Origin: DATLED01 sp963750255
GTDB lineage: Bacteria > Actinomycetota > Acidimicrobiia > Acidimicrobiales > CADCTF01
Assembly (NCBI GenBank): GCA_963750255.1
Contig: CAVVPZ010000005.1
Coordinates: 1-64,000 of the forward strand
Direction: 5' to 3'
DNA: 64,000 nucleotides
The notes below the pieces were generated by a model. That model searched no databases. It had not been told where the DNA came from and saw only the letters and a program-made list of their open reading frames with translations. The position numbers were made by a program, and so were the translations under genes. Within the stretch, counting starts at the first letter, position 1, and each line of letters opens with the position of its first letter. Shown here in pieces: positions 42,674-52,027 of this stretch.

Positions 42674-43610
42674 GGGTGCCTCCGGAGCCGAGGAGAAGGA
42701 AGAGCACCGACATCCGCACGGCCACACCGTTGGCGACCTGTTGGGTGATGACGGCGTTGGGCAGCGAGGTCACTTCGGCAGCGATCTCGACGCCCCGATT
42801 CATCGGTCCCGGATGCATGACGAGCGCACCTTCGGGCAGATGGGCAGCGCGTCGAGCGGTCAACCCGTAGAAGCGGGTGTACTCGCGCAGGCTGGGCAGC
42901 AGCGCCTCTGTCATCCGCTCCTGTTGCATCCGGAGCAGGTAGACCACGTCGACCTTGGGCAACACCTCGTCGAGATCGTGGCTGACCTCGACGGGCCATC
43001 CGTCGAGGCTCGGGGGGAGCAGGGTGGGCGGCGCCACCAGCGTGACCCGAGCGCCGAGGGCGGTGAAGGCGAGCACGTCGCTTCGGGCCACCCGGCTGTG
43101 TTTGATGTCGCCGACGATGGCGATGTGGCGGTGCTCCAGCGAGCCGAGTCGCTCGCGGATCGTGTAGCAGTCGAGAAGGGCCTGGGTCGGGTGCTCGTGC
43201 CAGCCGTCGCCGGCGTTGATGACGCTGGCCCGATCGCCGACCCACGACGCCACGAGGCGCGGGAGGCCGGCAGAACGGTGCCGGACCACCACCGCATCGA
43301 TCCCCATGGCCTCGATCGTCTCGACGGTGTCCTTGACGCTCTCGCCCTTCTTCACGCTGCTCGTCGACACGCTGAAGGTCATGGTGTCGGCGCTCAACCG
43401 CTTGGCCGCCGTCTCGAAACTGAGTCGGGTGCGGGTGCTGTCTTCGTAGAAGAGACTCACGACGGTCTTGCCCCGGAGGATCGGCACCTTGGGGATGTCG
43501 CGTCCGGAGACCTCGACGAAACTGTCGGTGATCCGCATCACCTCTTCGATGCCATCGACGCCGAGGTCTTCGATCGACAGCAGGTGCCGGCCGGCCAGCG
43601 CGGCGCTCAC
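42666..43610 (-). CDS. pyrB: Aspartate carbamoyltransferase catalytic subunit
   Basis: Joins aspartate and carbamoyl phosphate. The carbamoyl-phosphate motif is SLFYEDSTRTRLSFETAAKR, with HEHPTQALLDCYTIRE and MHPGPMNRGVEIAAEV for aspartate and domain closure. It has 314 residues, intact frame. GTG at 43610 overlaps the pyrR stop. No pyrI regulatory chain is present, as expected for actinobacteria. Confidence 0.97.
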   Translation of the reverse strand: MSAALAGRHLLSIEDLGVDGIEEVMRITDSFVEVSGRDIPKVPILRGKTVVSLFYEDSTRTRLSFETAAKRLSADTMTFSVSTSSVKKGESVKDTVETIEAMGIDAVVVRHRSAGLPRLVASWVGDRASVINAGDGWHEHPTQALLDCYTIRERLGSLEHRHIAIVGDIKHSRVARSDVLAFTALGARVTLVAPPTLLPPSLDGWPVEVSHDLDEVLPKVDVVYLLRMQQERMTEALLPSLREYTRFYGLTARRAAHLPEGALVMHPGPMNRGVEIAAEVTSLPNAVITQQVANGVAVRMSVLFLLLGSGGTLA

Positions 43611-44121
43611 TTGACCACCACCATGTCGCCGAGGATCACGCCCTCGTCGGACACGTCGACCATCTCGTCGCGACGGGTGGGAAGGTTCTTGCCGACGTAG
43701 TCGGGCCGGATCGGCAACTCGCGGTGGCCCCGGTCGACCATGACGGCCAGCTGCACCGAGCGGGCCCGCCCGTAGTCGTTGAGGGCATTGAGCGCGGCCC
43801 GGATCGTCCTGCCGGTGAAGAGCACGTCGTCGGCCAGGATCACGGTGCTTGCCCGTCGAGGTCGAAGGTGATGTCGGTGACCGCCTCGGGCAGCACGGGC
43901 CGGAGTCCGATGTCGTCGCGGTAGAAGGCGACGTCGAGGCTGCCCACCGGCACTTGGTCGTCGGCGGCCTCGATCTGTTGGAGTCGGGCGGCCAGGTCGC
44001 GGGCCAAGGGGACGCCACCGGTCTGCAGTCCGACGAGGACGACGTCGCCGAGCCCGTGGTTGCGCTCGACGATCTCGTGGGCGATGCGAGTCACCGCCCG
44101 CCGGCAGTCGTCGGCCGTCAT
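43607..44121 (-). CDS. pyrR: Pyr operon regulator PyrR / uracil phosphoribosyltransferase, one frameshift
   Basis: Uridine-nucleotide-responsive RNA-binding regulator, often with weak UPRTase activity. The N-terminal half reads TADDCRRAVTRIAHEIVERN and VLVGLQTGGVPLARDLAARL. After a break near 43850 the PRPP loop reads VILADDVLFTGRTIRAALNA, then LAVMVDRGHRELPIRPDYVG and KNLPTRRDEMV. I start at ATG 44121; the family often has about 20 more residues and an upstream in-frame start is possible. A PyrR-type RNA element sits in its own leader. Confidence 0.92.
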
Positions 44122-44131
44122 CACCTGGGCC

Positions 44132-44163
44132 CGGGGGACGAAAACGCCCCCGAGAGGGGGCGT
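44132..44163 (-). terminator. Attenuator hairpins in the pyrR leader
   Basis: On the minus strand ACGCCCCC-TCTC-GGGGGCGT (44163-44144) forms a perfect 8-bp stem followed by T residues: an intrinsic terminator shape. The same GGGGG block (44151-44147) can instead pair with CCCCC at 44137-44133, just ahead of the pyrR start. The two hairpins exclude each other, which is what an attenuator needs. Either termination or translation could be the controlled step. Confidence 0.65.
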
Positions 44164-44199
44164 CAGGTACCGCTCGCGTTCTGCCAAGGCTGCCTCTTC

Positions 44200-44223
44200 C
44201 TGTCCGTGCGAGCCTCTCAGGAC
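44200..44223 (-). promoter_or_regulatory. PyrR-binding RNA element
   Basis: The leader RNA contains GUCC-UGAGAGGCUCGCAC-GGAC, a closing GUCC/GGAC stem around the conserved UGAGAGGCU loop. That is the known PyrR binding-loop pattern (CC-GAGAGGCU in Bacillus-type sites). It lies about 15 nt downstream of the likely transcription start (-10 TATCGT at 44250-44245) and 37 nt upstream of the attenuator hairpin, so PyrR bound with UMP should decide the hairpin choice. Confidence 0.7.
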
Positions 44224-44281
44224 CCGCTTCACGGTCAGGAGGGCACGATAGCACCGCTCAACCTCGGCGCTGGACCTGCCG

Positions 44282-44761
44282 ATGTCATCGACCGTGAGGC
44301 CGGGTCCCCGACGTGACGAACGCGGCTTCACGCTGATCGAGTTGATGGTCGTGGTGCTGATCATCGCCATCCTCCTCGCCATCGCCATCCCGACCTACCT
44401 CGGCGCCCGAGAGCGGGCTAACGACCGCGCCGCCCAGAGCAATCTGCGCAACGCCCACACCAACGAACTGGTGTGGGCCTCGGACAACCAGGGCACCTTC
44501 ACCGATGACGTGGTGAGCCTCAGAGCCCTCGACCCGTCGCTGCTGTGGGTCCAGACCGTCGCCGAGATGACGGCGACGCGCCGGTCGATCTATCCGTCGG
44601 TCACGACCGTCGGGGTTGACAACGCCGTGGTGCTCGGGAGCCAGGCTCGGCCCCAAGTCTGTTACTGGATGCGCACCGTGGCGACCGCGGACCATCCCCG
44701 CTTTGCGAGCAACGATTGCTCCGCTATCCCCGCCCCGGCCGAATTCGCCGACCGCTGGTAA
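44282..44761 (+). CDS. Type IV pilin-like protein
   Basis: Pilin of 159 residues. A short basic leader ends in DERG, followed by the class III signal FTLIELMVVVLIIAILLAIA, so the prepilin peptidase should cut after Gly15 and methylate Phe16; Glu is at +5. The globular part has two cysteines near the end (VCYWMR and NDCSAIP) that could form the D-region loop. The N-terminal 60 residues are nearly the same as in the pilA product at 55780-56286. It is 11 kb from the pil cluster, divergent from pyrR and convergent with nusB (6 bp). Probably a minor or alternative pilin. Confidence 0.92.
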   Translation: MSSTVRPGPRRDERGFTLIELMVVVLIIAILLAIAIPTYLGARERANDRAAQSNLRNAHTNELVWASDNQGTFTDDVVSLRALDPSLLWVQTVAEMTATRRSIYPSVTTVGVDNAVVLGSQARPQVCYWMRTVATADHPRFASNDCSAIPAPAEFADRW

Positions 44762-44767
44762 CGCCAG

Positions 44768-45178
44768 TCAGGGAGCCGCTGGCGGGCGGACCTCGGATGC
44801 GACGGACGCCAGGACGCCGTTGACGAAGCGTCCGGAGTCGTCCGTCGAATAGCGCTTGGCGAGTTCCACGGCCTCGGAGATGACGACGCCGACCGGCGGG
44901 TCCTCGCCGGCGATCAACTCGTAGACAGCCAAGCGAAGGATGGCGAGGTCGAGCACGGGCATCCGGTCGGTGGTCCACCCACGGGCGAACTTGGCGATCA
45001 GCGCGTCGAGGTCGCTGGTGCGGTCCTCGACGCCTCGGACCAGCTCGAGGGCGTAGGGATCGGGGTCGATGACGAGTCCGGCCAGGACATCGGCAATCGG
45101 TGCCGCCTTGGCGTAGGACTCGTAGAGCAACTCGAGCGCCCGCTCCCTCGCCTCCCGGCGGGAGCCTGACGCCGCCAC
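44768..45178 (-). CDS. nusB: Transcription antitermination factor NusB
   Basis: Binds boxA RNA with NusE in rRNA antitermination. It has 136 residues of helical NusB fold: SRREARERALELLYESYAKA at the start, WTTDRMPVLDLAILRLAVYE and PVGVVISEAVELAKRYSTDD at the conserved C-terminal helices, ending with GRFVNGVLASVA. It directly follows efp with no gap. Confidence 0.96.
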   Translation of the reverse strand: MAASGSRREARERALELLYESYAKAAPIADVLAGLVIDPDPYALELVRGVEDRTSDLDALIAKFARGWTTDRMPVLDLAILRLAVYELIAGEDPPVGVVISEAVELAKRYSTDDSGRFVNGVLASVASEVRPPAAP

Positions 45179-45742
45179 CTAGACGCGGGTGATGTAGTCG
45201 CCCGAGCGGGTGTCGACTTTGACCCTGTCGCCCTGGTTGACGAACAGCGGCACCTGGATGACGTGGCCGGTCTCGAGCGTGGCCGGCTTCTTGGCCCCCG
45301 ACACTCGGTCGCCCTGGAGCCCTGGATCCGTCTGGGTGATCGTGAGCTCCACCGCGGCGGGGAGGTCGACGCCCACGATCTCGTCGTTGTAGAGCTGCAA
45401 CACGGCCGAGTCGCCCTCTTTGAGAAACTTCGACGCCTCGGTCAGCGCCGACGGGTCGACGTGGAGTTGCTCGTACGACGAGTTGTCCATGAATACGTAC
45501 TGGTCGCCGTCGCGGTACAGGTACTGCATCTCGCGCTTGTCGATGATGGCTTGATCGAGCTTCTCGTCGGCCCGGTAGGTGCGCTCGATGACCGCGCCGG
45601 TGCGCACGTTCTTGAGCTTGGTGCGGACGAAGGCGCCGCCCTTGCCCGGCTTGACATGCTGGAACTCGACGACGGTGAAGAGGCCGTCAGACCCGAGATC
45701 GAGGCTCATGCCGTTCTTGAGGTCGTTGGTGGAGACGGTCAT
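45179..45742 (-). CDS. efp: Elongation factor P
   Basis: Relieves ribosomes stalled on polyproline. It has 187 residues in three beta-barrel domains. The tip loop that enters the peptidyl-transferase centre reads FQHVKPGKGGAFVRTKL, with Lys at the modification position. Actinobacterial EF-P is usually thought to work without modification, and no modification gene is nearby. The C-terminal domain reads VIQVPLFVNQGDRVKVDTRS. Confidence 0.97.
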   Translation of the reverse strand: MTVSTNDLKNGMSLDLGSDGLFTVVEFQHVKPGKGGAFVRTKLKNVRTGAVIERTYRADEKLDQAIIDKREMQYLYRDGDQYVFMDNSSYEQLHVDPSALTEASKFLKEGDSAVLQLYNDEIVGVDLPAAVELTITQTDPGLQGDRVSGAKKPATLETGHVIQVPLFVNQGDRVKVDTRSGDYITRV

Positions 45743-45749
45743 CGGGACA

Positions 45750-46859
45750 TCAGGCGATCACGAGATCCTTCGGTGCGTTGGTCAGGCGGCGGCATCCGTC
45801 GGCGGTGACGATGACGGAGTCCTCGATGCGGACCCCACCCTCGTCGGGAAGGTACACGCCAGGCTCGACGGTGACGACGAAGCCGGCGGCGAGGCTAGCA
45901 GCGGAGACCTGGTTGAGCAGCGGGTACTCGTGGATGTCGAGTCCCACGCCGTGGCCCGTGCCGTGCACGAAGTGTGTGCCGTAGCCGGCTGCGGCAATCG
46001 GGGTGCGGCACGCCTCGTCGACCGACGCCGCGGGCACGTCGACCCCCACGGCGTCAACGCCCGCCGCCTGGGCGGCGTGGACGATCTCGACGATCTCGGC
46101 CAGGCGGCTCGTGGCGGGTTCTCCGATGCACACGGTGCGGGTCATGTCGGAGTGATAGCCGTCGACAAGCGCGCCGAAGTCGATCACGACGAGCTCGCCG
46201 GCGCTGATACGACGGCTCGACGGGCGCGCATGGGGCTTGGCCCCATTGGGACCCGCGGCGACGATCGTCTCGAACGACACGTCGTCAGCCCCAAGGCGTC
46301 GCATGGCGAAGTCGAGTTCGAGGGCGAACTCGCGCTCGGTGGGCAGCTCGAGGAGCCGGGGCAACGTGGCGGCCAGCGCTTCGTCGGCGATCTGGGCGGC
46401 CCGCCCGATCCGGTCGAGTTCGCCCGCGTCCTTGATCCGTCGAAGCTCCTCGACGAGGCCGCTGGTCGGGGTCAGGGTGGCATCGGCAAACAGCTCGGCG
46501 AATTGGCGGGACTGGTTCCAGGTGGCGTGGTCGGCCTCGAGCCCGATGATGCCCGATCCGGCCGCGGCCTGCAGGGCAGTTCGTTGCTCGGCGACGGAGC
46601 CGATGACGACGTCGGCGACCGCCCCGGCAGCCGTCAGCTGCTCGACCGACTGCGTGGCGTAGCGGCCGTCGGTGACGAGCACGGCGATGTCGGGAGTGAC
46701 GAGCAGCTGGCCGGCCGAGCCCGTGAAACCGGTCAGGTAACGCACGTTGGTGAGATTGGTGACCAGCAGGGTGTCGGCGCCGGCGGCGGGCAGCATCCGC
46801 CGAAGTCTCGGCAAACGACCGGCCACGTCCATCGGCACGAGCGGAGCATCGAACACCAT
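45750..46859 (-). CDS. pepQ: M24B metallopeptidase, Xaa-Pro peptidase
   Basis: Cytosolic proline peptidase of 369 residues. The creatinase-type N-domain is followed by the pita-bread catalytic domain, whose metal ligands are visible: VVIDFGALVDGYHSDMTRT (two Asp), THFVHGTGHGVGLDIHE (His), VTVEPGVYLPDEGG (Glu) and VRIEDSVIVT (Glu). It is first in the pepQ-efp-nusB group, 7 nt downstream of a TAGCGT -10, so it is probably leaderless. Aminopeptidase P versus prolidase cannot be separated by eye. Confidence 0.93.
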   Translation of the reverse strand: MVFDAPLVPMDVAGRLPRLRRMLPAAGADTLLVTNLTNVRYLTGFTGSAGQLLVTPDIAVLVTDGRYATQSVEQLTAAGAVADVVIGSVAEQRTALQAAAGSGIIGLEADHATWNQSRQFAELFADATLTPTSGLVEELRRIKDAGELDRIGRAAQIADEALAATLPRLLELPTEREFALELDFAMRRLGADDVSFETIVAAGPNGAKPHARPSSRRISAGELVVIDFGALVDGYHSDMTRTVCIGEPATSRLAEIVEIVHAAQAAGVDAVGVDVPAASVDEACRTPIAAAGYGTHFVHGTGHGVGLDIHEYPLLNQVSAASLAAGFVVTVEPGVYLPDEGGVRIEDSVIVTADGCRRLTNAPKDLVIA

Positions 46860-46897
46860 GGCGGCGACGCTAGGCCACGGGCGGTACGTTGCCGGTC

Positions 46898-47669
46898 GTG
46901 GTTTTCGTGATCGGTCTGTGCGCCCTGCTGGGGCTGATGGTCGGTTCGTTTCTCAACGTCGTCATCTATCGGGTGCCGGCCGGATTGAGCGTGGTGGCGC
47001 CGCGTTCACGATGCCCGGGATGCGAGACCGAACTCGCCAACCGCGACAACATTCCCATCCTGTCGTGGCTGATACTCCGGGCCCGGTGCCGTACCTGCGG
47101 CGAACCCATCTCGGCCCGCTATCCCCTCGTCGAGGGGCTCACGGCTGCGCTGTTCGGGGTGATGGCGAGCGAGGCTCGGCCTCGATCCCGCCCTTCCCGC
47201 CTTTCTCGTGCTCACCGCGTTCCTCATCGCGTTGTCGGCCATCGATCTCGACACGTTCCTCCTGCCCAAGAAGCTGGTGTGGCCAGCGTTCTTCAGCGGT
47301 GTCGTGCTGCTCGGGGTGGCGGCCGCCGTCCGCGGCGACGAGCGGAGCGCCATCGAGGCAGGGGCCGGCGCGGCTCTCGGGTTCGGCGCCCTTTTCGCCG
47401 TCCACCTCATCTCGCCCCGGGGCATGGGCTTCGGCGACGTGCGTCTGGCGGCAGTACTCGGCTTGCACCTCGGCTATCTCGAGTTGCCGCTCGTCGGCGT
47501 CGGACTCTTCCTGGCCTTCTTGCTGGCCTCGGTCATCGGCATCGGGCTTTTGGTCACGGGCCGAAAGGGACGCAAGGACCGGGTGCCGTTCGGCCCTTTC
47601 CTGGCCGCGGGTGCGGGCCTCGCCATCGTGGCCGGGGAGCCGATCCTCCGCGCCTACTTGGGGCGCTGA
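46898..47669 (+). CDS. pilD: Prepilin peptidase (PilD/GspO), one frameshift
   Basis: Inner-membrane aspartyl protease and N-methylase that matures pilins. The start has FVIGLCALLGLMVGSFLNVV, the zinc cysteines are RCPGCETEL and RCRTCGEPI, and the two catalytic Asp lie in ALSAIDLDTFLLPKKL and RGMGFGDVRLAAVLG (GxGD). The frame changes near 47175. GTG 46898 is 7 nt after TACGTT, a likely leaderless start. It is divergent from pepQ and overlaps the aroQ 3' end by 16 bp. Confidence 0.93.
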
Positions 47670-48103
47670 GCACCCAGGAGCGATGCCGCCGCTTGGAGGG
47701 CGAGGGGATAGCCATGCGCTCCCAAACCGGCGATGATCGCGGTCGCCACGGGCGTGATCACCGAGGTGTGTCGCCAGCGTTCGCGGCGGTCGGGGTTCGA
47801 CAGATGGAGCTCGACGATCGGGCCATCGAAGGTGGCGAGGGCGTCGTGGAGCGACCAGGCGTAGTGGGTGAAAGCACCGCCGTTGACCACGATCGCTCCG
47901 CAACGGCCCCGGGCCCCGCGCACGGCATCGACGAGCACTTGCTCGCTGTTCGACTGCACGTGCTCGAGGGTCAATCCGTACTCGGCCGCGGCCTGCCGCG
48001 ACGCCTCAACGTGATCGGCCAGGGTTGCGGTGCCGTAGATCTCGGGCTGGCGCTGGCCGAGGAGGTCGAGGTTGGGTCCGGACAACAACAAGACGATGGT
48101 CAC
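47654..48103 (-). CDS. aroQ: 3-dehydroquinate dehydratase, type II
   Basis: Third shikimate step. The compact 149-residue type II enzyme shows LLLSGPNLDLLGQRQPEIYG with the catalytic Tyr, IVVNGGAFTHYAWSLHDALA, and VELHLSNPDRRERWRHTS with the flexible-lid region. The GTG at 48103 overlaps the aroB stop (GCGTGA). A continuous reading from aroB into aroQ is an artefact of an aroB indel. It is the last gene of the minor-pilin/aro operon and converges on pilD. Confidence 0.96.
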   Translation of the reverse strand: MTIVLLLSGPNLDLLGQRQPEIYGTATLADHVEASRQAAAEYGLTLEHVQSNSEQVLVDAVRGARGRCGAIVVNGGAFTHYAWSLHDALATFDGPIVELHLSNPDRRERWRHTSVITPVATAIIAGLGAHGYPLALQAAASLLGAQRPK

Positions 48104-49109
48104 GCCGCCCCCATACCGCGGAGGGTCTCGACCACGACATCGCCGGGGCACCCCGGCGACAACCTCGACACCGTCGTGTCCGTCGAGTACGAACGTGAGC
48201 CCGTCGAGGGCCTTCTTGTCGTGCCGCATCACGGCGAGAAGGTGTTCGGCGTCGGAGCCGAGGGGCAGGTCCATCGGGAGGTCGTAGGCGGCGAGCACGG
48301 CACGGTGATCATCGACGCGATCCTCGTCGATTCGGCCCAGTGAGCGCGCCAGTCGAGCGGCGAAGTGCAGCCCGATGGCGACCGCCTCACCGTGCCTGAG
48401 GTCGTAGGCGCCAACCGTCTCCAGCGCGTGCGCCAAGCGTGTGCCCGTAGTTGAGCAAGGCGCGTCGACCACCTTCACGCTCGTCGCCGGCCACGACCGC
48501 GCCCTTGAGGGCCACGCACCTGGCGACCTTCTCCTCGATGTCGGCGTCGGCCAGACCGGGCTCGCCGAGAAAGTGGTACTTGGCGATCTCGCCGAGCCCG
48601 CTGCGATACTCCCGTGGCGGCAGGCTGGCGAGAATCTCGGTGTCACACAGCACCGCAGCCGGCTGCCAGTAGGCACCGACCAGGTTCTTGCCCTCGGGAA
48701 GGTTGACCCCCGTCTTCCCCCCGATGGCAGCATCGACCTGCGCCAGCAGACTGGTGGCCACGTGAATCACTGGTACCCCGCGGTGGTACACGGCGGCGGC
48801 GAAACCTCCCACGTCGGTGACGACGCCGCCTCCGACGGCAACGACCACGTCGTGTCGGGTGAGGCCCCACTCAGTGAACCCGCGGCAGAGCGACTCGACG
48901 GTGGACAACGTCTTCGCCGCCTCACCCTGGTCGATGGTGAAGGTGCGGTGCTCGACACCCGGGTCGACCTCGACCGGGAGCCCTGACTGGGTGACGATGG
49001 CCGCCCGCTTGGCACCCTCAGGGAGGACGTCGGCGAGCCGGTGCCGAGCACCGGCGCCAACGATCACGTCGTAGCTCCGTTCATCGAGATTGATGGGCAC
49101 GGTGATCAC
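48100..49109 (-). CDS. aroB: 3-dehydroquinate synthase, two frameshifts
   Basis: Second shikimate step, NAD- and zinc-dependent. The N-terminal part has VVAVGGGVVTDVGGFAAAVY and HVATSLLAQVDAAIGGKTGV. The C-terminal part has LRHGEAVAIGLHFAARLA and MRHDKKALDGLTFVLDG. Frame breaks are near 48440 (within the NYGHTLGHALE region) and near 48150 in CCCCGG, after which PGDVVVETLRGMGA ends the protein. The GTG start overlaps the aroK stop. Confidence 0.93.
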
Positions 49110-49621
49110 CCGGCCAACTCCGCCACGATGTGTTCGGCCAACTCCTCGGGGGTCCGGCCCTCGATGTCGACGACCACGTCGGCCAACTCCTCGTAGATCG
49201 GCCGCCGCTCGTCGTCGAGGCGCCCGAGAACGGCGGCAGGGTCGTCGGCCAGCAACGGCCGGTGTTGTTGTCCGCTGGCCGTCGCCCGCCGAGCCAACAG
49301 CTCTGGGTCGGCCCGCAACCACACGACGGTGCCGGCTCGGCGGAGCAGATCGCGATTGGCGAGTTCGAGCACGGCCCCGCCGGCCACCGCGATGACCTGG
49401 GGCGAAGAGTCGGCCACGGCCGCCTCGAGGGCCTTGCTTTCCTTCACCCGAAAGGCGACTTCGCCTTCGGCCTCGAAGATCTCCCGCACGGAACGCCCCG
49501 TCCGCTGCTCGATCTGGTCGTCGCTGTCGACGAAGCCCCAACCCAGACGCTCGGCGACAATCCGCCCCACCGTGGTCTTGCCCGAGGCCATCATGCCGAT
49601 CAGGAGGACCCGCTCAGCCAA
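49106..49621 (-). CDS. aroK: Shikimate kinase
   Basis: Fifth shikimate step. The Walker A loop is LLIGMMASGKTTVGRIVAER, the shikimate site is FVDSDDQIEQRTGRSVREIF and FRVKESKALE, and the lid has RPLLADDPAAVLGRL. I choose TTG 49621, overlapping the aroC stop, which gives 171 residues of normal length. Further upstream the reading lies inside aroC and has no family similarity. Confidence 0.94.
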   Translation of the reverse strand: MAERVLLIGMMASGKTTVGRIVAERLGWGFVDSDDQIEQRTGRSVREIFEAEGEVAFRVKESKALEAAVADSSPQVIAVAGGAVLELANRDLLRRAGTVVWLRADPELLARRATASGQQHRPLLADDPAAVLGRLDDERRPIYEELADVVVDIEGRTPEELAEHIVAELAG

Positions 49622-50779
49622 GGGACCGTAGGAAGCCGTCGCGGTTGCGGACGAACTCCTCGAGGCTGTCGCCACCGAACTTGCGGAGGGCTTCGGATGC
49701 GAGCACCAGGGCGACCATCGTCTCGGCCACGACGCCGAGGGCGGGTACGGCAGTCACGTCGGTGCGCTCCTTGAAGCTCACTGTCTCGGCCTTGGTGTTG
49801 ACGTCGACGGTCTTGAGTGTCGGACGATTCAGGGTGGCCAGCGGCTTCATGTAGGCACGGGCGGCGATCAACGCACCGGTGCTGATCCCGCCCTCGATCC
49901 CACCGGCGAAGTCGCTCTCTCGGCGGTACTCGCCGGCTGTCCGGTCCCACACGATCGGATCGTGGGCCTCGCTCCCCCGCCGGCCGGCCACATCGATGCC
50001 GTCGCCGATCTCGACCGCCTTGACGGCCTGGATGCTCATCAGGGCCTGCCCGAGCGCGGCGTCGAGCTTGCGATCCCAGTGCACGTGGCTCCCGAGCCCG
50101 ACCGGGACTCCGAAGGCCAAGACCTCGGTGGCGCCCCCGAGACTGTCGCCGTCCTTGGCCGCCGCCTTGATCTGTTCGACCATCGCCTCTTCGGCCTCGG
50201 CGTCGAAGCACCGCACAGGACTGGCGTCGACGACGTCGAGGTCGCCAAAAGTCGGTCGATGCCCGGCCTTGGCCCGCGCTGTACCCATCTGGATGGTGTG
50301 GCTCAGGATCTCGACGCCGATGTGTCCCACCAACTGCTTGGCCACAGCGCCGGCTGCCACTCGTGCCGCCGTCTCGCGGGCGCTGGCCCGCTCGAGCACG
50401 TTGCGAGCGTCGCCATGGCCGTATTTCTGCATCCCGGCGAGGTCGGCATGACCGGGCCGTGGCTCGGTCAGAGGCGACTTGGTTTCGTAGCCGGGTTCAG
50501 GCGACATCTCTTCGTGCCATTTGTCGCTGCGCTGCCACTCGCTGTTGCCGACTTCGATGGCAACCGGGCTGCCGAGGGTGAGGCCGTGGCGAACGCCCCC
50601 ACGAGGCTTACTTCGTCTTGTTCGAACTTCATGCGAGGCCCTCGGCCGTAACCGAGTCGCCGTCGAGTCAACTCCGACTGCACGTGCTCGACGGTGAGCG
50701 GAAGCCCAGCCGGGAGACCCTCGACGATGACGACGAGAGCCCGGCCGTGAGATTCGCCTGCGGTCAGGTACCGGAGCAC
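49614..50779 (-). CDS. aroC: Chorismate synthase, one frameshift
   Basis: Last shikimate step, FMNH2-dependent. The N-terminus is VLRYLTAGESHGRALVVIVE, then LTRRRLGYGRGPRMKFEQD. After a break near 50590 come SPLTEPRPGHADLAGMQKYG, RNVLERASARETAARVAAGA and DSLGGATEVLAFGVPVGLGS. The protein is full length when the frame is restored. The GTG at 50779 lies 31 bp after the stop of the PilX-like gene, so it appears to be transcribed with the minor pilins. Confidence 0.95.
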
Positions 50780-50810
50780 GCGCCGCAATCTACTGGCGGC
50801 GCAGCAACGG

Positions 50811-52027
50811 CTACGGCAGCACGACCTGGCCGGACGGAATCTCGCGATAGTCGCGAACAGTCCAATTGGACTGACTAAGGGCAGCGACCCGGGTGTCATA
50901 TCGAACCGACAGGTGCGGTCCGCCGTTGCAGGTTGCAGTACGGAAGATCAGCGCACCCCGCCAGTCGGCCTTGCAGCCATTCGAGGTCATGTTCGAGGAG
51001 GGGGCGTACATAATGCCGACGAAGGTGGCGGCATGTGACCCGTTTCCGGGGTTCACGTTCCCGGCGCCGGCCAGGTACACCCGCAGCTTCGTCGGATCGC
51101 CTTCGACGCCGGCGGGCGAGACGTTCACCCACGAGTTGTCCAGGTTGACGTCAGCGGTGCCGGACGAGGGAATCACGTAAATCTCGACGACTCCGCCGTT
51201 GGCGGGTGAGGCCGGAGTGCCCACCTGGAAGTAGGCGTTTGGCGGGAAGCTGATGGTCGACGTACAGAGGTACACGCCCGGGTTCACCGTGGCCGGCAAC
51301 ACGCCCGAGACCGCCGGGCAGGCCTGCGCGCTCGGAAGGCACACAGGGCGTCGGCGGCACGTTCACCGGCGCCGGGCAGCTACTCGCCGGATCTCGGGGC
51401 TTGTAGTTGCCCGTGGCGTCAAGCCGGTCCGGACAATCGGAGGAACCCCCGGGGTACACCACGTGGTGGTCGGCTGGGTGGCTGTTGCCGTTGCAGGTGA
51501 TGCTGCCGTTGCTGCCGGCATCGGCCGGGTATACCGAGGTTGGGTTGTTGTTGGCGTCGACGGCCCGGATGCTGTTGTTTGTCGAACCGTTGAACGTCAT
51601 GCTTGCGTCTGCAAAGACTGCGAACTGGAAGAGTTGGTCGCGAGTGAGCGTCGCCTCGGCGGCATGCGGTACACCGTTGACGACTCCCTTCGAACGGACC
51701 GTGACATGGAACTCGTCGACCTTGGTCGCGAGATACGACGGTGTTGGTGCTCCCGGGCAGCGCCGCAACCGTGCACGACGAAGACGTGCCGACGCAGAAC
51801 TGCGTCGGCACCGAGCCGTTTCCGACCTGATCGAGTCGAAACAGCGCGTCGCTAATCCCAGCATCGGCTTTCGCAAGGGCGCCAGTGAACTCCTGGTGGC
51901 GGCGGGCCGAGTCCTGCCCGCTAAGGGTTCGGGCCATCACCGCCACTGCCAGAGCCGACAGGATCATGATCACGGAGAGAGCGATGATCATCGACCCCTG
52001 CTCGTCCCGTCTACCGGTCAACCGCAT
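50811..52027 (-). CDS. PilX-like pilus accessory protein, two frameshifts
   Basis: Third gene of the minor-pilin group. The N-terminus MRLTGRRDEQGSMIIALSVI, followed by MILSALAVAVMARTLSG, is a single membrane helix of the kind seen in PilX-type proteins, although the usual Glu at +5 is missing. The large outer part is rich in Asn, Thr, Pro and Cys (for example DSSCPAPVNVPPTPC-like stretches) and ends SNWTVRDYREIPSGQVVLP. Frame breaks lie near 51745 and 51345. It overlaps the PilW-like gene. Function in pilus assembly or tip adhesion is by context. Confidence 0.75.

Noticed and set aside
47654..48733. Apparent AroB-AroQ fusion protein
   Set aside because: Shifting one base near 48150 restores the normal aroB end (PGDVVVETLRGMGA) and a separate aroQ with its own GTG start.
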